64,000 bases of DNA, from contig CALXIO010000012.1 of assembly GCA_944388385.1 (NCBI GenBank), forward strand, positions 1-64,000. Direction: 5' to 3'. Positions 1-7,560 of this stretch are shown piece after piece. The notes under the pieces are model-generated. The model saw only the letters and a program-made list of their open reading frames with translations, made no database searches and was not told the origin of the DNA. Position 1 is the first letter of the stretch. Every line of letters starts with the position of its first letter. A program made the position numbers and the translations under genes. The stretch is from an uncultured Ruminiclostridium sp. (GTDB lineage: Bacteria > Bacillota > Clostridia > Oscillospirales > Ruminococcaceae).

Positions 1-86
1 TTCTTGCCTTGATTTTTGAAAAAATAATCGAAATAGAAAAATATTATGATTGGGAATCAATTTTTAGAGGTTCCCTTCAATCATAA
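1..86 (+). CDS. 3' end of an unidentified gene (partial)
   Basis: An open frame enters from the left edge (codons in phase from base 3) and stops at TAA 84-86, giving about 27 residues ending IFRGSLQS. Its last codons run into the 138-bp repeat that starts at 76, so the original 3' end has probably been replaced by recombination. The family is not recognisable. It could also be non-coding. Confidence 0.25.
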   Translation, partial: LALIFEKIIEIEKYYDWESIFRGSLQS

Positions 87-213
87 TATCCACATTTATT
101 TCTGTTATCGGAGTATTATTAATATCTTTTAAATTACAATACGGCTCTCTGATGATTGTAACCTTGTTCACGGTTGCAGTCATGGCGAAAATAGAAAAAA
201 CAATACAAAGGAG
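76..213 (+). repeat. 138-bp perfect direct repeat, copy 1 (agrB 3' end remnant)
   Basis: This stretch is identical base for base to 6014-6151. In copy 2 it encodes the last transmembrane part of an AgrB-like protein. Here the same frame has no start upstream and stops just after the repeat (AGT TGA), so it is an orphan gene fragment. A GGAGGTGAT motif followed by GTCAATTAAAG near 254-272 resembles the agrD ribosome binding site and start of copy 2, but without a usable ATG. Recombination between the copies would delete about 5.9 kb. Confidence 0.9.
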
Positions 214-320
214 TTGAAAGCATTACTTATGACAGTTTATTAAAACAGGGAGGTGATAAGGTCAATTAAAGCTTTTAGTAATCCAAATCAATTAAATTAA
301 AACGAAAATGAAAACAAACA

Positions 321-338
321 GTTGCTTAAAATAAGCAA
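321..338 (+). promoter_or_regulatory. Conserved hairpin before the RBS of the first secreted-protein gene
   Basis: TTGCTTA-AAA-TAAGCAA (322-338) forms a 7-bp stem immediately before GAAAGGAAATTTATTATGAAC. The same arrangement occurs at 6401-6415 with a compensatory base-pair change (TTA/TAA to TCA/TGA). That supports a selected RNA hairpin or DNA operator shared by the two genes. Confidence 0.55.
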
Positions 339-353
339 GAAAGGAAATTTATT

Positions 354-764
354 ATGAACAAGTTATTTAAAAGAGTTATATCTGGGATGACCGTGCTTGC
401 TGTTGTTGCAAACCTTGCATTATCTGCTACGGCTGTAAGCTGGGAAGCCAAGGATATTAATTATTCTGGGAACACAAGTGGAGATATCATCGATTATGTA
501 ACGTTACAGCAGACAGGTTCAATCGCAAGAGCGATATGTAACAGCGTGAGCCACTCCAGCACATATGCTTACACAGGATATACTAATATAGATTGTGTAA
601 GTCATCAAATGGTCACAAAAAAAATCATAGATACAGGTTTGATTGATTGCAACGCAGCAGTAGGCACTATATTAACATCAGTGAATGTGCAGTACAAGGT
701 TACAGCTCATACAGAGCATCTGAATGACACATTTACATCAAAAGGAAATATTTTTAATCCTTAA
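354..764 (+). CDS. Small secreted protein of unknown function (cassette 1)
   Basis: This is a 136-residue protein with a clear Sec signal peptide: basic start MNKLFKR, hydrophobic core to about residue 26, and likely cleavage near SATA-VS. The mature part has about 110 residues, three cysteines (in ICNS, DCVS, DCNA) and many Ser, Thr and Asn, with no catalytic motif I recognise. The start has a good AAAGGA site. The N-terminus and the 40 bases upstream resemble those of the gene at 6431, while the mature parts differ. A lipoprotein and an ABC-2 transporter follow. A secreted bacteriocin-like or signalling protein is plausible by context, but this is inference. Confidence 0.75.
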   Translation: MNKLFKRVISGMTVLAVVANLALSATAVSWEAKDINYSGNTSGDIIDYVTLQQTGSIARAICNSVSHSSTYAYTGYTNIDCVSHQMVTKKIIDTGLIDCNAAVGTILTSVNVQYKVTAHTEHLNDTFTSKGNIFNP

Positions 765-784
765 AAGATGTTTATAATTAAGAG

Positions 785-819
785 CACAAGCAATACATAT
801 CGGGAGTGTATTGCTTGTG
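785..819 (+). terminator. 13-bp perfect hairpin after the secreted-protein gene
   Basis: CACAAGCAATACA (785-797) pairs perfectly with TGTATTGCTTGTG (807-819) around a 9-base loop. The tail is only TTT followed by mixed bases, so it may be a weak terminator or an mRNA-stabilising stem. Either would give more secreted protein than transporter. The hairpin 6307-6355 lies in the comparable position before cassette 2. Confidence 0.6.
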
Positions 820-866
820 TTTACAGCTTGCAGTTTTATTATCGCTTTTCGACAAAAGGAGTAAAA

Positions 867-2240
867 ATGAAAAAGATCATTCTTATGTGTTTAAGTATAT
901 CGCTTGTTGTTACAACGTTCTGTAGTTGCGCTGAAAACAATCCGCATTCAGAAGAAAATAGTGTTTCTATCACGGAAAGTATTTCGGATGCTGATATGCA
1001 CCCGCTGGTAAAAGTCGAGATGGAAAAATCACCTATTGCAATTTTCGATATGGAGCTTTCAGACGCAAAGGAAGCGGTAAATGGTTATTCTAATCTTAAT
1101 GCTACAGAAAATATGTATGTAAATGCACCTGAAAAATCATCAGTCTATAGTTATACTGCAAGAAGCCCATTACCTGAACAGATGCCTCAGAATTTCGAAA
1201 AATTTTTTGAGGAATATAAAGGATATTTTAAAGCCTTTTTTCCTGACAAAGAAATGAAGGATGAGTATCTGTTTTTTACAAGCTCTCCGGAGGAAGTATA
1301 TCTTTCTGACAGAAAACTTATACACGAAAATTATGACGACCTTGTATCCGGAAAATATACAGCGGTTTCTCCCGCTTATAGAGAAGACATAGGCGGTTTA
1401 TCAAAATATAACGGAGAAGCAGCATTTTCAACTGCGTGGGCGATTGGATATGGAATGCTTTATATGAACAAAGGAAAAGCAGTAGAAAAAATAGGATTAG
1501 GAGATTTTGATTATAATCCCGAAACGCCGAATTCTTATCTTCAGCTTGTTGGCTGTCAGCCTGAAAAATATCTTGCACCTGTAGGCAGATATTCTCCGGA
1601 AAGTGAAAAAAGCTTTATGCTTTTAAACGGTGAAGCCACGATAAAAAGCTGTGTGGACTATTTTGAGGATTTTGTCAATAACAAGCTTCCCACCCCTGAA
1701 AATGCCAATATAACTACAGTTGTAACGGATGTTGAAGTTCTGCAGTTTGATAATGAGCATTATTGCTATCATTTTTACATTTCACGCAAGCTTGATAACG
1801 TTATAACAGAGACTATGCCGACAAGTTATTCCCATTCTTTTAAAGGAAGCTATGATATGCTTTCAACAAAAGCTTTGATGGTTGAATGTGATGATATCGA
1901 CTATATGAGTGGTTATCACCGAATAGAAGGCATTGACAATGGAAGCGTAAAAACTATTGATAAAATAGTATCTTTTGAAACTGCTCTTAAAACTGTCAGC
2001 GAGGAAATGACGGAGCTTGTTAAATTTGATGTGGAAAAGATTGAATTTTTGTATCGTCAGAAGTATATTACAACCGATGAAGGCTATATAGACGTTGATA
2101 ACGGTGCGCCCTATGAGGCTGTACCGGCATGGAAATTCACCCTTTTTAATCCCAACGATAATAAATATTATGCAACCTATGTCTATGCTGAAAGCGGAGA
2201 ATTTGACTATTTCACATATACTGAATATACTGAAGGGTAA
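867..2240 (+). CDS. Lipoprotein of unknown function linked to an ABC transporter
   Basis: Translation most likely starts at ATG 867, seven bases after AAAAGGA. The longer frame from 768 runs through the hairpin and lacks a signal. The product has 457 residues and begins MKKIILMC with a hydrophobic segment ending in a Cys (FCSC near residue 21), a lipoprotein signal. The rest is soluble and outside the membrane, with no domain I can name. It ends 3 bases before the first ABC-2 permease, so it is probably the extracytoplasmic partner of that transporter. Confidence 0.75.
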   Translation: MKKIILMCLSISLVVTTFCSCAENNPHSEENSVSITESISDADMHPLVKVEMEKSPIAIFDMELSDAKEAVNGYSNLNATENMYVNAPEKSSVYSYTARSPLPEQMPQNFEKFFEEYKGYFKAFFPDKEMKDEYLFFTSSPEEVYLSDRKLIHENYDDLVSGKYTAVSPAYREDIGGLSKYNGEAAFSTAWAIGYGMLYMNKGKAVEKIGLGDFDYNPETPNSYLQLVGCQPEKYLAPVGRYSPESEKSFMLLNGEATIKSCVDYFEDFVNNKLPTPENANITTVVTDVEVLQFDNEHYCYHFYISRKLDNVITETMPTSYSHSFKGSYDMLSTKALMVECDDIDYMSGYHRIEGIDNGSVKTIDKIVSFETALKTVSEEMTELVKFDVEKIEFLYRQKYITTDEGYIDVDNGAPYEAVPAWKFTLFNPNDNKYYATYVYAESGEFDYFTYTEYTEG

Positions 2241-2243
2241 ACT

Positions 2244-3110
2244 ATGAAATTATTACGTCTTATCTTATCTGACCTTAAACAAAACATAACAGGCAAAGGT
2301 TTTTCAGGCTGTCTTTTACTGACAGCCTTACTTTGCTTTACTGCAAATCTGTATTATGACAGCTCTGCAAAAAATCAGTACAGCGTTATTCAGTGCATTT
2401 TTGAGTTTGACAGAGATTTTATGCTTAATGATATAACCTTCTGTGCTGAAAACATAATTGCAGGCTTTGTGCAGGGATTTTTTACTATGTTTGTACCGAT
2501 ACTTTCTGCCTTTGTGTTTATCCCTGTCTTTTCTGAGGAAAGGCAGAGCAAGTACATAAGATACAGCATTTTCAGAATGTCGAAAAATACCTATTACTGC
2601 GGAAAATTTCTGTCCTCGGTACTGTCATCAGGTATAGCGATAACTGCGGGATTTATTCTGTTTTCTTCACTTGTTTATATTTTATTCCCGCACTTTGACG
2701 AATATCCTGATTATCTGCAGAATATGGCAGCTATATATTTTGGTAGCGGTGTTTTTGGCGGAGTGTTACTGAAATTTCTTTCAGTATTTATTTTTGGAAT
2801 GCTTTACGCCGTGCCTTCGCTTATGTTTTTCTCTATGATAAAAAACAGATATCTTATTATCTGTATCCCGTTTTTCCTCAAATACGCTCTTACGCAGACT
2901 ATCACGAAAATCAATCTCAATGAGGCGTTAAGCCCTCAACCGAATAACGATCTACTCAACATCTGTGGTATAATTTCCCCTGATAATCTGCTGACTGTTT
3001 TCTACTATGGAAATTTTGCAGGAGTGCTTATATATTCTGCTATTCTCTTTGTTCTCGGTTTTATTCTTTATTTTGTGTTTATGAGAAGGAGGACAGATTG
3101 TGGTTGCTAA
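2244..3110 (+). CDS. ABC-2 type transporter permease subunit
   Basis: A 288-residue membrane protein with about six hydrophobic segments (near residues 20-38, 70-95, 130-152, 175-200, 205-215 and 260-282) and a charged loop around EERQSKYIRYS after the second. This is the layout of ABC-2 permeases. It overlaps the next permease by 11 bases, and an ATPase follows, so the three form one exporter or immunity-type transporter. The substrate is not readable from sequence. The start ATG is close behind the lipoprotein stop. Confidence 0.75.
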   Translation: MKLLRLILSDLKQNITGKGFSGCLLLTALLCFTANLYYDSSAKNQYSVIQCIFEFDRDFMLNDITFCAENIIAGFVQGFFTMFVPILSAFVFIPVFSEERQSKYIRYSIFRMSKNTYYCGKFLSSVLSSGIAITAGFILFSSLVYILFPHFDEYPDYLQNMAAIYFGSGVFGGVLLKFLSVFIFGMLYAVPSLMFFSMIKNRYLIICIPFFLKYALTQTITKINLNEALSPQPNNDLLNICGIISPDNLLTVFYYGNFAGVLIYSAILFVLGFILYFVFMRRRTDCGC

Positions 3111-3963
3111 AATAAGATCAGCTTTTTCGGTAGCAATGACCGAATATGTCAAATGGATAACCAATCCCCGAATTATCATAGTCGGAATCCTGCTCATTTT
3201 TATCTGGACTCTTGCAATATCTCCCTTGCAGGAAAGAGCCTTGAACTATGGCGAAAGCCTTAATATCTTCGAGCCTTTTATAGCAACGGGTAATTCGGGT
3301 ATTTTAGTTATGCTTATCCCTTCTGTATATCTGATACTGCTCAGCGACTATCCCGTTATCAGCCGTAATACAATGCTTATTATAAGCAGAACGGGAAGAG
3401 CTCCGTTCTTTATCGGACATCTTATATTTATAGCTATGACTATTGTTACGTATTTAGGTGTTCTTCTTCTGTTCTCCTGCATAATAACGGGTGGAACTGT
3501 ATCAGCTGAATGGAGTGACGTTGTTACAAAGTACGAAAGTGTATTTCCTGCAGAAGCAGGGAATTTCACCTCACAGCTCTTGCCGTCGAATCTCTATAAT
3601 CAGATACCGATGACGTCTGCACTTTTTCATACAACAGTTCTTCTTGCGTTGTATCTATATCTTATTGTTATGATAATCTATCTTTTTAAGATGTTACATC
3701 TACGTTCAGCAGGACTTTATACGGCTGTTTCGGTAATTGCAATAGGTACGGCAACCTGCTCGCTGAACATTCCTATTATGTGGGCATTTCCTATGGCGAA
3801 TACTATAATCTGGCTACATTACACCGAAATTTTAAGAGAGCCTATCTATCCTATATGGTGCACTTATCTTTATTTCGGAGTTTTATGTACCGCTATAACA
3901 GTAGCTAATATTATTGTCGCAAGAAAAATGAGCTTAAGTAATACAGATCCGGAGGAGGAATGA
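3100..3963 (+). CDS. ABC-2 type transporter permease subunit
   Basis: A 287-residue polytopic membrane protein starting at GTG 3100 behind GAAGGAGGA and overlapping the preceding gene by 11 bases. It has about six hydrophobic stretches (near residues 22-40, 65-85, 105-128, 175-196, 203-225 and 250-270). The layout matches the preceding permease, suggesting a heterodimeric membrane part. Its stop overlaps the ATPase start (ATGA), indicating translational coupling. Confidence 0.75.
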   Translation: MVAKIRSAFSVAMTEYVKWITNPRIIIVGILLIFIWTLAISPLQERALNYGESLNIFEPFIATGNSGILVMLIPSVYLILLSDYPVISRNTMLIISRTGRAPFFIGHLIFIAMTIVTYLGVLLLFSCIITGGTVSAEWSDVVTKYESVFPAEAGNFTSQLLPSNLYNQIPMTSALFHTTVLLALYLYLIVMIIYLFKMLHLRSAGLYTAVSVIAIGTATCSLNIPIMWAFPMANTIIWLHYTEILREPIYPIWCTYLYFGVLCTAITVANIIVARKMSLSNTDPEEE

Positions 3964-4607
3964 TAACAATGAACGTAATAGAAATAACCTCTTTAAACCT
4001 CACTCTCACTAAAACCGAAATCCTTAAAAATATAAACCTCACCTTTGAGAAAGGTAAGATTCACGGACTCATCGGCAGAAACGGTAGCGGTAAGACAATG
4101 CTGATGAAATGTATATGCGGCTTTGTAAAGCCCACAAGCGGTGAAATAAAGGTGAACGGAGAAATCGTAGGCAAGGATTGTGATTTTCCTAAAAATATGG
4201 GAATTATCATTGAAACACCGGGATTTATCCCATATTACAGCGGATATAAAAATCTGAAATTGCTTGCAGATTTAAATAAAAAAGCAGATAAAGAGAAAAT
4301 AAAAGAAACAATGAAAAAGGTCGGACTTGACCCTGATTTAAAACGTCATGTACGCAAATACTCCCTTGGTATGCGCCAACGCCTCGGCCTTGCCCAGGCT
4401 ATTATGGAAGACCCTGAAATACTTATCCTCGACGAGCCTTTCAATGGGCTCGACAAGGACGGCGTAAAGGATATGAGAACGTATCTTCTTGACTTGAAAG
4501 AGCAGGGAAAGACTATCCTTATTGCTTCACATAATAGTGAGGATATTTCTGTATTGTGCGATACGGTGCAGGAGATGGATAAGGGGATAATTTTAACGGA
4601 AAAATAA
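3960..4607 (+). CDS. ABC transporter ATP-binding protein
   Basis: This 215-residue ATPase has all the expected motifs: Walker A GRNGSGKT (39-46), signature SLGMRQR (135-141), Walker B ILILDEP (154-160) and the switch His in ASHN (191). The degenerate LSGGQ form and small size are typical of ATPases paired with ABC-2 permeases (CcmA/DrrA/BcrA group) used for export or self-protection. It is the last gene of cassette 1. The start is at the ATGA overlap; a second ATG three codons later is an alternative. Confidence 0.9.
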   Translation: MITMNVIEITSLNLTLTKTEILKNINLTFEKGKIHGLIGRNGSGKTMLMKCICGFVKPTSGEIKVNGEIVGKDCDFPKNMGIIIETPGFIPYYSGYKNLKLLADLNKKADKEKIKETMKKVGLDPDLKRHVRKYSLGMRQRLGLAQAIMEDPEILILDEPFNGLDKDGVKDMRTYLLDLKEQGKTILIASHNSEDISVLCDTVQEMDKGIILTEK

Positions 4608-4688
4608 ATTATCATTTGGTTTATGCTAGCGATATTCAAATGTTTATTAAATCTAATAATTTATACAAATTAAAAGGAAACCTAAATT

Positions 4689-5558
4689 ATGAATTTAAAA
4701 TTATCTGATTATAAGTTATATAAATATTTACGCCATATTACAAAAAATGTGGCAGGTTTAACACTTTTGTTTACTATAATTATAACAGTAGGAAGTACAT
4801 TAATAAAATTAATTTGTTATCTTATTGAAAGAGGATATATAGAATATTTTCGTTTACCAGAGTCTGTGATAGATTTATCGAGTGACAACTTCTTTTATAG
4901 GGTAATAGCAGAAGGGATAGTATTTATTTTTGTAGGATTTATATGCACCTTACCTTATTGGATAATAAAAAGCGAGATGAAAAGAGGAAAAAAGATCTTT
5001 CTGATGCTTTTAATTCACTTTATTCCATTTGCCTATATTATAATAACTTTGCCATTTAGCGTTAATCAATTCAATTTTCAGAATGCTATTGACTGGATTA
5101 TGTTGATTGCTCTTGCTCTTTTGTTTGACGGCGCATTGTACTTGTGAGGATATTTTTTAATTTATGACAAAAGAGCAAAGAATAAAGTCAAAAAAGGAAA
5201 TAATATTTCTTCAGATACCGACAAAGAAGGAGATAATACAAACGAAAACAAAAGACTATCGCTGAAGAGAAAGATCACTAAAACAATAGCATGCGTTTTT
5301 GTTCTTGTAGTGCTAGAATCAATTGTTTTAATTGCGATAGGCGTATTTAAGGCACATGATAAAAAGGAATTCAAGGTTGTTGAATACGCTCCTAATGAAT
5401 ATTATGCAGTTATATATGAAACATCTGATAAATTTATAATGGCAAAATGCGAAACAGAAGATGGTTCAGAATCCTTTGCCTTTAGCAAGAATGAAATAAG
5501 AAAAGAAGTTGCTAAAGAAGGGATAGAATATACCTTTAAAATAAAAAATGACAAATAA
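4689..5558 (+). pseudogene. Membrane protein gene split by a single in-frame TGA
   Basis: One reading frame runs from ATG 4689 to TAA 5558, interrupted only by TGA at 5145-5147. The first part (152 residues) has four hydrophobic segments. After the TGA the frame is open for another 136 codons with a charged linker, a further transmembrane segment (around ACVFVLVVLES) and a soluble tail. A TGG-to-TGA or similar nonsense change would explain this. The second half could restart at an internal GTG (5310) but has no good ribosome binding site. The family is not recognised. Confidence 0.6.
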
Positions 5559-5747
5559 TAAGTTTATTGCCGGTACAGTAAAAAAACCAAAAGAATAACT
5601 ATTAATTTCATATGAATTAAGCGTACACAAACGAAATTAAACAGATGCAACATCCAACAATTATGTTATTATTCTTGGAAACAAAACAGTTATAACTTTA
5701 ACAAAACAGCATCTGGTTTTTACAAAAACATACTGAGGGATATATCT

Positions 5748-6185
5748 ATGGTTATCGATTTTATTGAAATAAAAAATTTCAGAAAACTGAAAAGTTGCAG
5801 AATAGATTTAAGTCCTAAATCTACAATATTAGTTGGAGCAAATAACAGTGGTAAAACATCAGCAATGTTCGCTCTTATTAAGTTTTTAAAGAAACGTCAA
5901 CTTGTTATAGAAGACTTTACATTGTCCAATTTGGCATCTATTTCCATTTTGGCACCGGTAACAAATCCACACAAACCGATAGATACTTACCAAAAGAAAA
6001 AGCACAAAATATATTCAATCATAATATCCACATTTATTTCTGTTATCGGAGTATTATTAATATCTTTTAAATTACAATACGGCTCTCTGATGATTGTAAC
6101 CTTGTTCACGGTTGCAGTCATGGCGAAAATAGAAAAAACAATACAAAGGAGGTGTAGTCACAATGTTAAAGAAGAGCATTGCTAA
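5748..6185 (+). pseudogene. Chimera: OLD-family ATPase N-terminus fused to AgrB C-terminus
   Basis: The intact frame encodes 145 residues made of two unrelated pieces. Residues 1 to about 61 look like the start of an OLD-type ATPase/nuclease (IKNFRKL, Walker A GANNSGKT at 30-37, then IEDFTLSN). From about residue 68 the sequence is AgrB-like: APVTNPHKPID, a lysine-rich stretch and two transmembrane segments. The AgrB half that holds the catalytic His and Cys is missing, so it cannot process AgrD. The last 23 bases overlap the agrD start, the normal agrBD layout. The junction lies near 5931-5951. Confidence 0.65.
6014..6151 (+). repeat. 138-bp perfect direct repeat, copy 2 (inside the agrB remnant)
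   Basis: Identical to 76-213, same orientation, 5,938 bases apart. It covers the last transmembrane part of the AgrB-like frame and ends within the ribosome binding site of the agrD-like gene. Perfect identity in otherwise decayed DNA implies recent duplication, gene conversion or recombination between related agr modules. Confidence 0.9.
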
Positions 6186-6297
6186 GACCATAGCACGCGT
6201 ATCTATGTCTATGGCAAAGAAGGCTTGCGGTACCGCATCTTATTACGGAACATACCAGCCCAAGGAACCTGCAAACTTAAAGAAGCTTTGCAAGTAA
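6163..6297 (+). CDS. agrD: AgrD-like cyclic lactone autoinducer peptide precursor
   Basis: A 44-codon gene with a strong AAAGGAGGTG site nine bases before ATG. The product starts with an amphipathic basic helix (MLKKSIAKTIARVSMSMAKK), has a cysteine-containing core (ACGTASYYGTY) and ends with the proline- and charge-rich tail QPKEPANLKKLCK. That is the three-part plan of AgrD propeptides, in which AgrB cuts after the core and closes a thiolactone ring. It overlaps the AgrB-like frame by 23 bases. No intact AgrB, AgrC or AgrA is present in the window, so the peptide is an orphan here unless it is processed in trans. Confidence 0.75.
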   Translation: MLKKSIAKTIARVSMSMAKKACGTASYYGTYQPKEPANLKKLCK

Positions 6298-6306
6298 TTA
6301 AACTAT

Positions 6307-6355
6307 GCACCTATTCTCCCTAGTATTAAATTCCTTTGTTAGGGTGAATAGGTGC
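6307..6355 (+). terminator. Long hairpin after agrD
   Basis: GCACCTATTC pairs with GAATAGGTGC, and inside it CCCTA pairs with TAGGG after one T-T mismatch, giving a 15-bp stem with a 17-base loop. It is followed by GAGTTTTC, a weak U-tract. It probably ends or attenuates the agrD transcript before the next secreted-protein gene. Confidence 0.65.
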
Positions 6356-6399
6356 GAGTTTTCAGCAAGTCAAAACCGACGAAAAAGAAAACAAAACGG

Positions 6400-6416
6400 A
6401 TGCTCAAAATGAGCAG
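6400..6416 (+). promoter_or_regulatory. Conserved hairpin before the RBS of the second secreted-protein gene
   Basis: TGCTCA-AAA-TGAGCA (6401-6415) directly precedes GAAAGGAAATTTATTATGAAC, as at 322-338. The stem differs from the first copy by a paired change, consistent with conserved structure rather than mere sequence similarity. Confidence 0.55.
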
Positions 6417-6430
6417 AAAGGAAATTTATT

Positions 6431-6886
6431 ATGAACAAATTATTTAAAAAAATTATAACGGGAATAATCAGTGCTATAGCTTTATCATCAGTTGTTATTG
6501 GCACTGCGTATGCAAGTAAGCATGTAACAAGTTTTTCTACAAGCACAGGCTGTAATTCGAATAATTTCTATTTTAATGGGCTTGAAGGGTCAAGCATACA
6601 ATATATTGCTATAAATCCTAACTGCTCAATATCCGGAGCAAAGTATCAAGTTTCTTTGTGGAAGGAAGGCGGAATAATAGATACACTTATGCCTGATACA
6701 CAAACCAAGCTGGTTCCGGCTAACGGTCTCGGCAGTAATTTTGCTTGGTGGTTTGCAAACGCAAATTGTACATATCATTTTTATATTGACCCTTTCAACA
6801 ATCTTGATGACAATAAAGTGCCACAGCCAATAACCTGCCTTAATGTAAGATTTGAAAATTTTTATGATGAGGACCGGATGAAATAA
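6431..6886 (+). CDS. Small secreted protein of unknown function (cassette 2)
   Basis: A 151-residue protein with a Sec signal peptide (MNKLFKKIITG, hydrophobic to about residue 27, likely cleavage after AYA). The mature part has three cysteines (GCNS, NCSI, NCTY), is rich in Asn and aromatic residues, and shows no enzyme motif. Its first 11 residues and leader match the gene at 354, but the mature domains are unrelated by eye. It ends 2 bases before an ABC ATPase gene and an FtsX-like permease, an arrangement reminiscent of lactococcin-972-type bacteriocin loci. No lactococcin 972 motif is visible, so function stays open. Confidence 0.75.
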   Translation: MNKLFKKIITGIISAIALSSVVIGTAYASKHVTSFSTSTGCNSNNFYFNGLEGSSIQYIAINPNCSISGAKYQVSLWKEGGIIDTLMPDTQTKLVPANGLGSNFAWWFANANCTYHFYIDPFNNLDDNKVPQPITCLNVRFENFYDEDRMK

Positions 6887-6888
6887 AA

Positions 6889-7560
6889 ATGAAAGAAAAT
6901 TCTTTTGAAATAAAAGACCTCACCAAAGTATACGAGGTAGGTGATGAAAATGTATATGCCCTTAAAAATTGCAGTATCTCTGTGGAAAAGGGTGAACAGG
7001 TAGCGGTAATGGGGCCGTCAGGCTCAGGAAAAAGCACCCTCCTATCTCTTATCGGCGGCGTTATAAAGCCTACGGAAGGAGATATCTTTTTCGGCGATAT
7101 AAATATAGCACAGTTTGATGAAAATAAGCTCGCCAAATTTCGAAGACAAAATATAGGTTTTGTTTTTCAGGACTTTAGATTGATACCTGAGATGACCGCT
7201 AAGCAGAATATTCTATTACCTCTTATGCTGGATAATAAAAAAGCTGACAGAATATATTTTGATGAGCTTTGCAAAAGACTTGCAATATCTGATAGATTGC
7301 ACCATCTGCCGTCTCAGCTTTCAGGTGGCCAGAAGCAGAGAGTGGCTATCGCAAGGGCGTTAATCACAAATCCCTCTCTGATACTGTGTGATGAGCCTAC
7401 GGGCAACCTTGATTCAAAATCGGGGGATGAGGTTTTAAAGCTACTGAAAGGTGTCTGCGATACTGATAAAAAAACTCTTATAGTAGTTACTCACGACAAA
7501 GATCTTGCATCAAAGCTTGATAGAGTGATTGAAATATACGATGGAGAGGTAAAACAATGA
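6889..7560 (+). CDS. MacB/LolD-type ABC transporter ATP-binding protein
   Basis: A 223-residue ATPase with Walker A GPSGSGKS (42-49), Q-loop Q94, signature LSGGQ (144-148), Walker B LILCDEP (164-170), D-loop and H202 (VVTHD). The DEPTGNLD motif and length place it in the LolD/MacB/BceA group that works with FtsX-type permeases, usually for mechanotransmission or export of peptides and lipoproteins rather than import. Its stop overlaps the permease start by 4 bases. In cassette 2 it probably exports or protects against the secreted protein just upstream. Confidence 0.9.
   Translation: MKENSFEIKDLTKVYEVGDENVYALKNCSISVEKGEQVAVMGPSGSGKSTLLSLIGGVIKPTEGDIFFGDINIAQFDENKLAKFRRQNIGFVFQDFRLIPEMTAKQNILLPLMLDNKKADRIYFDELCKRLAISDRLHHLPSQLSGGQKQRVAIARALITNPSLILCDEPTGNLDSKSGDEVLKLLKGVCDTDKKTLIVVTHDKDLASKLDRVIEIYDGEVKQ

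Noticed and set aside
768..866. Upstream extension of the lipoprotein frame from 768
   Set aside because: It runs through a 13-bp hairpin and lacks a ribosome binding site; ATG 867 has AAAAGGA and begins a proper lipoprotein signal.
5145..5147. Selenocysteine reading of the in-frame TGA
   Set aside because: No stem-loop of the SECIS kind follows the TGA and the protein is a membrane protein without redox motif.
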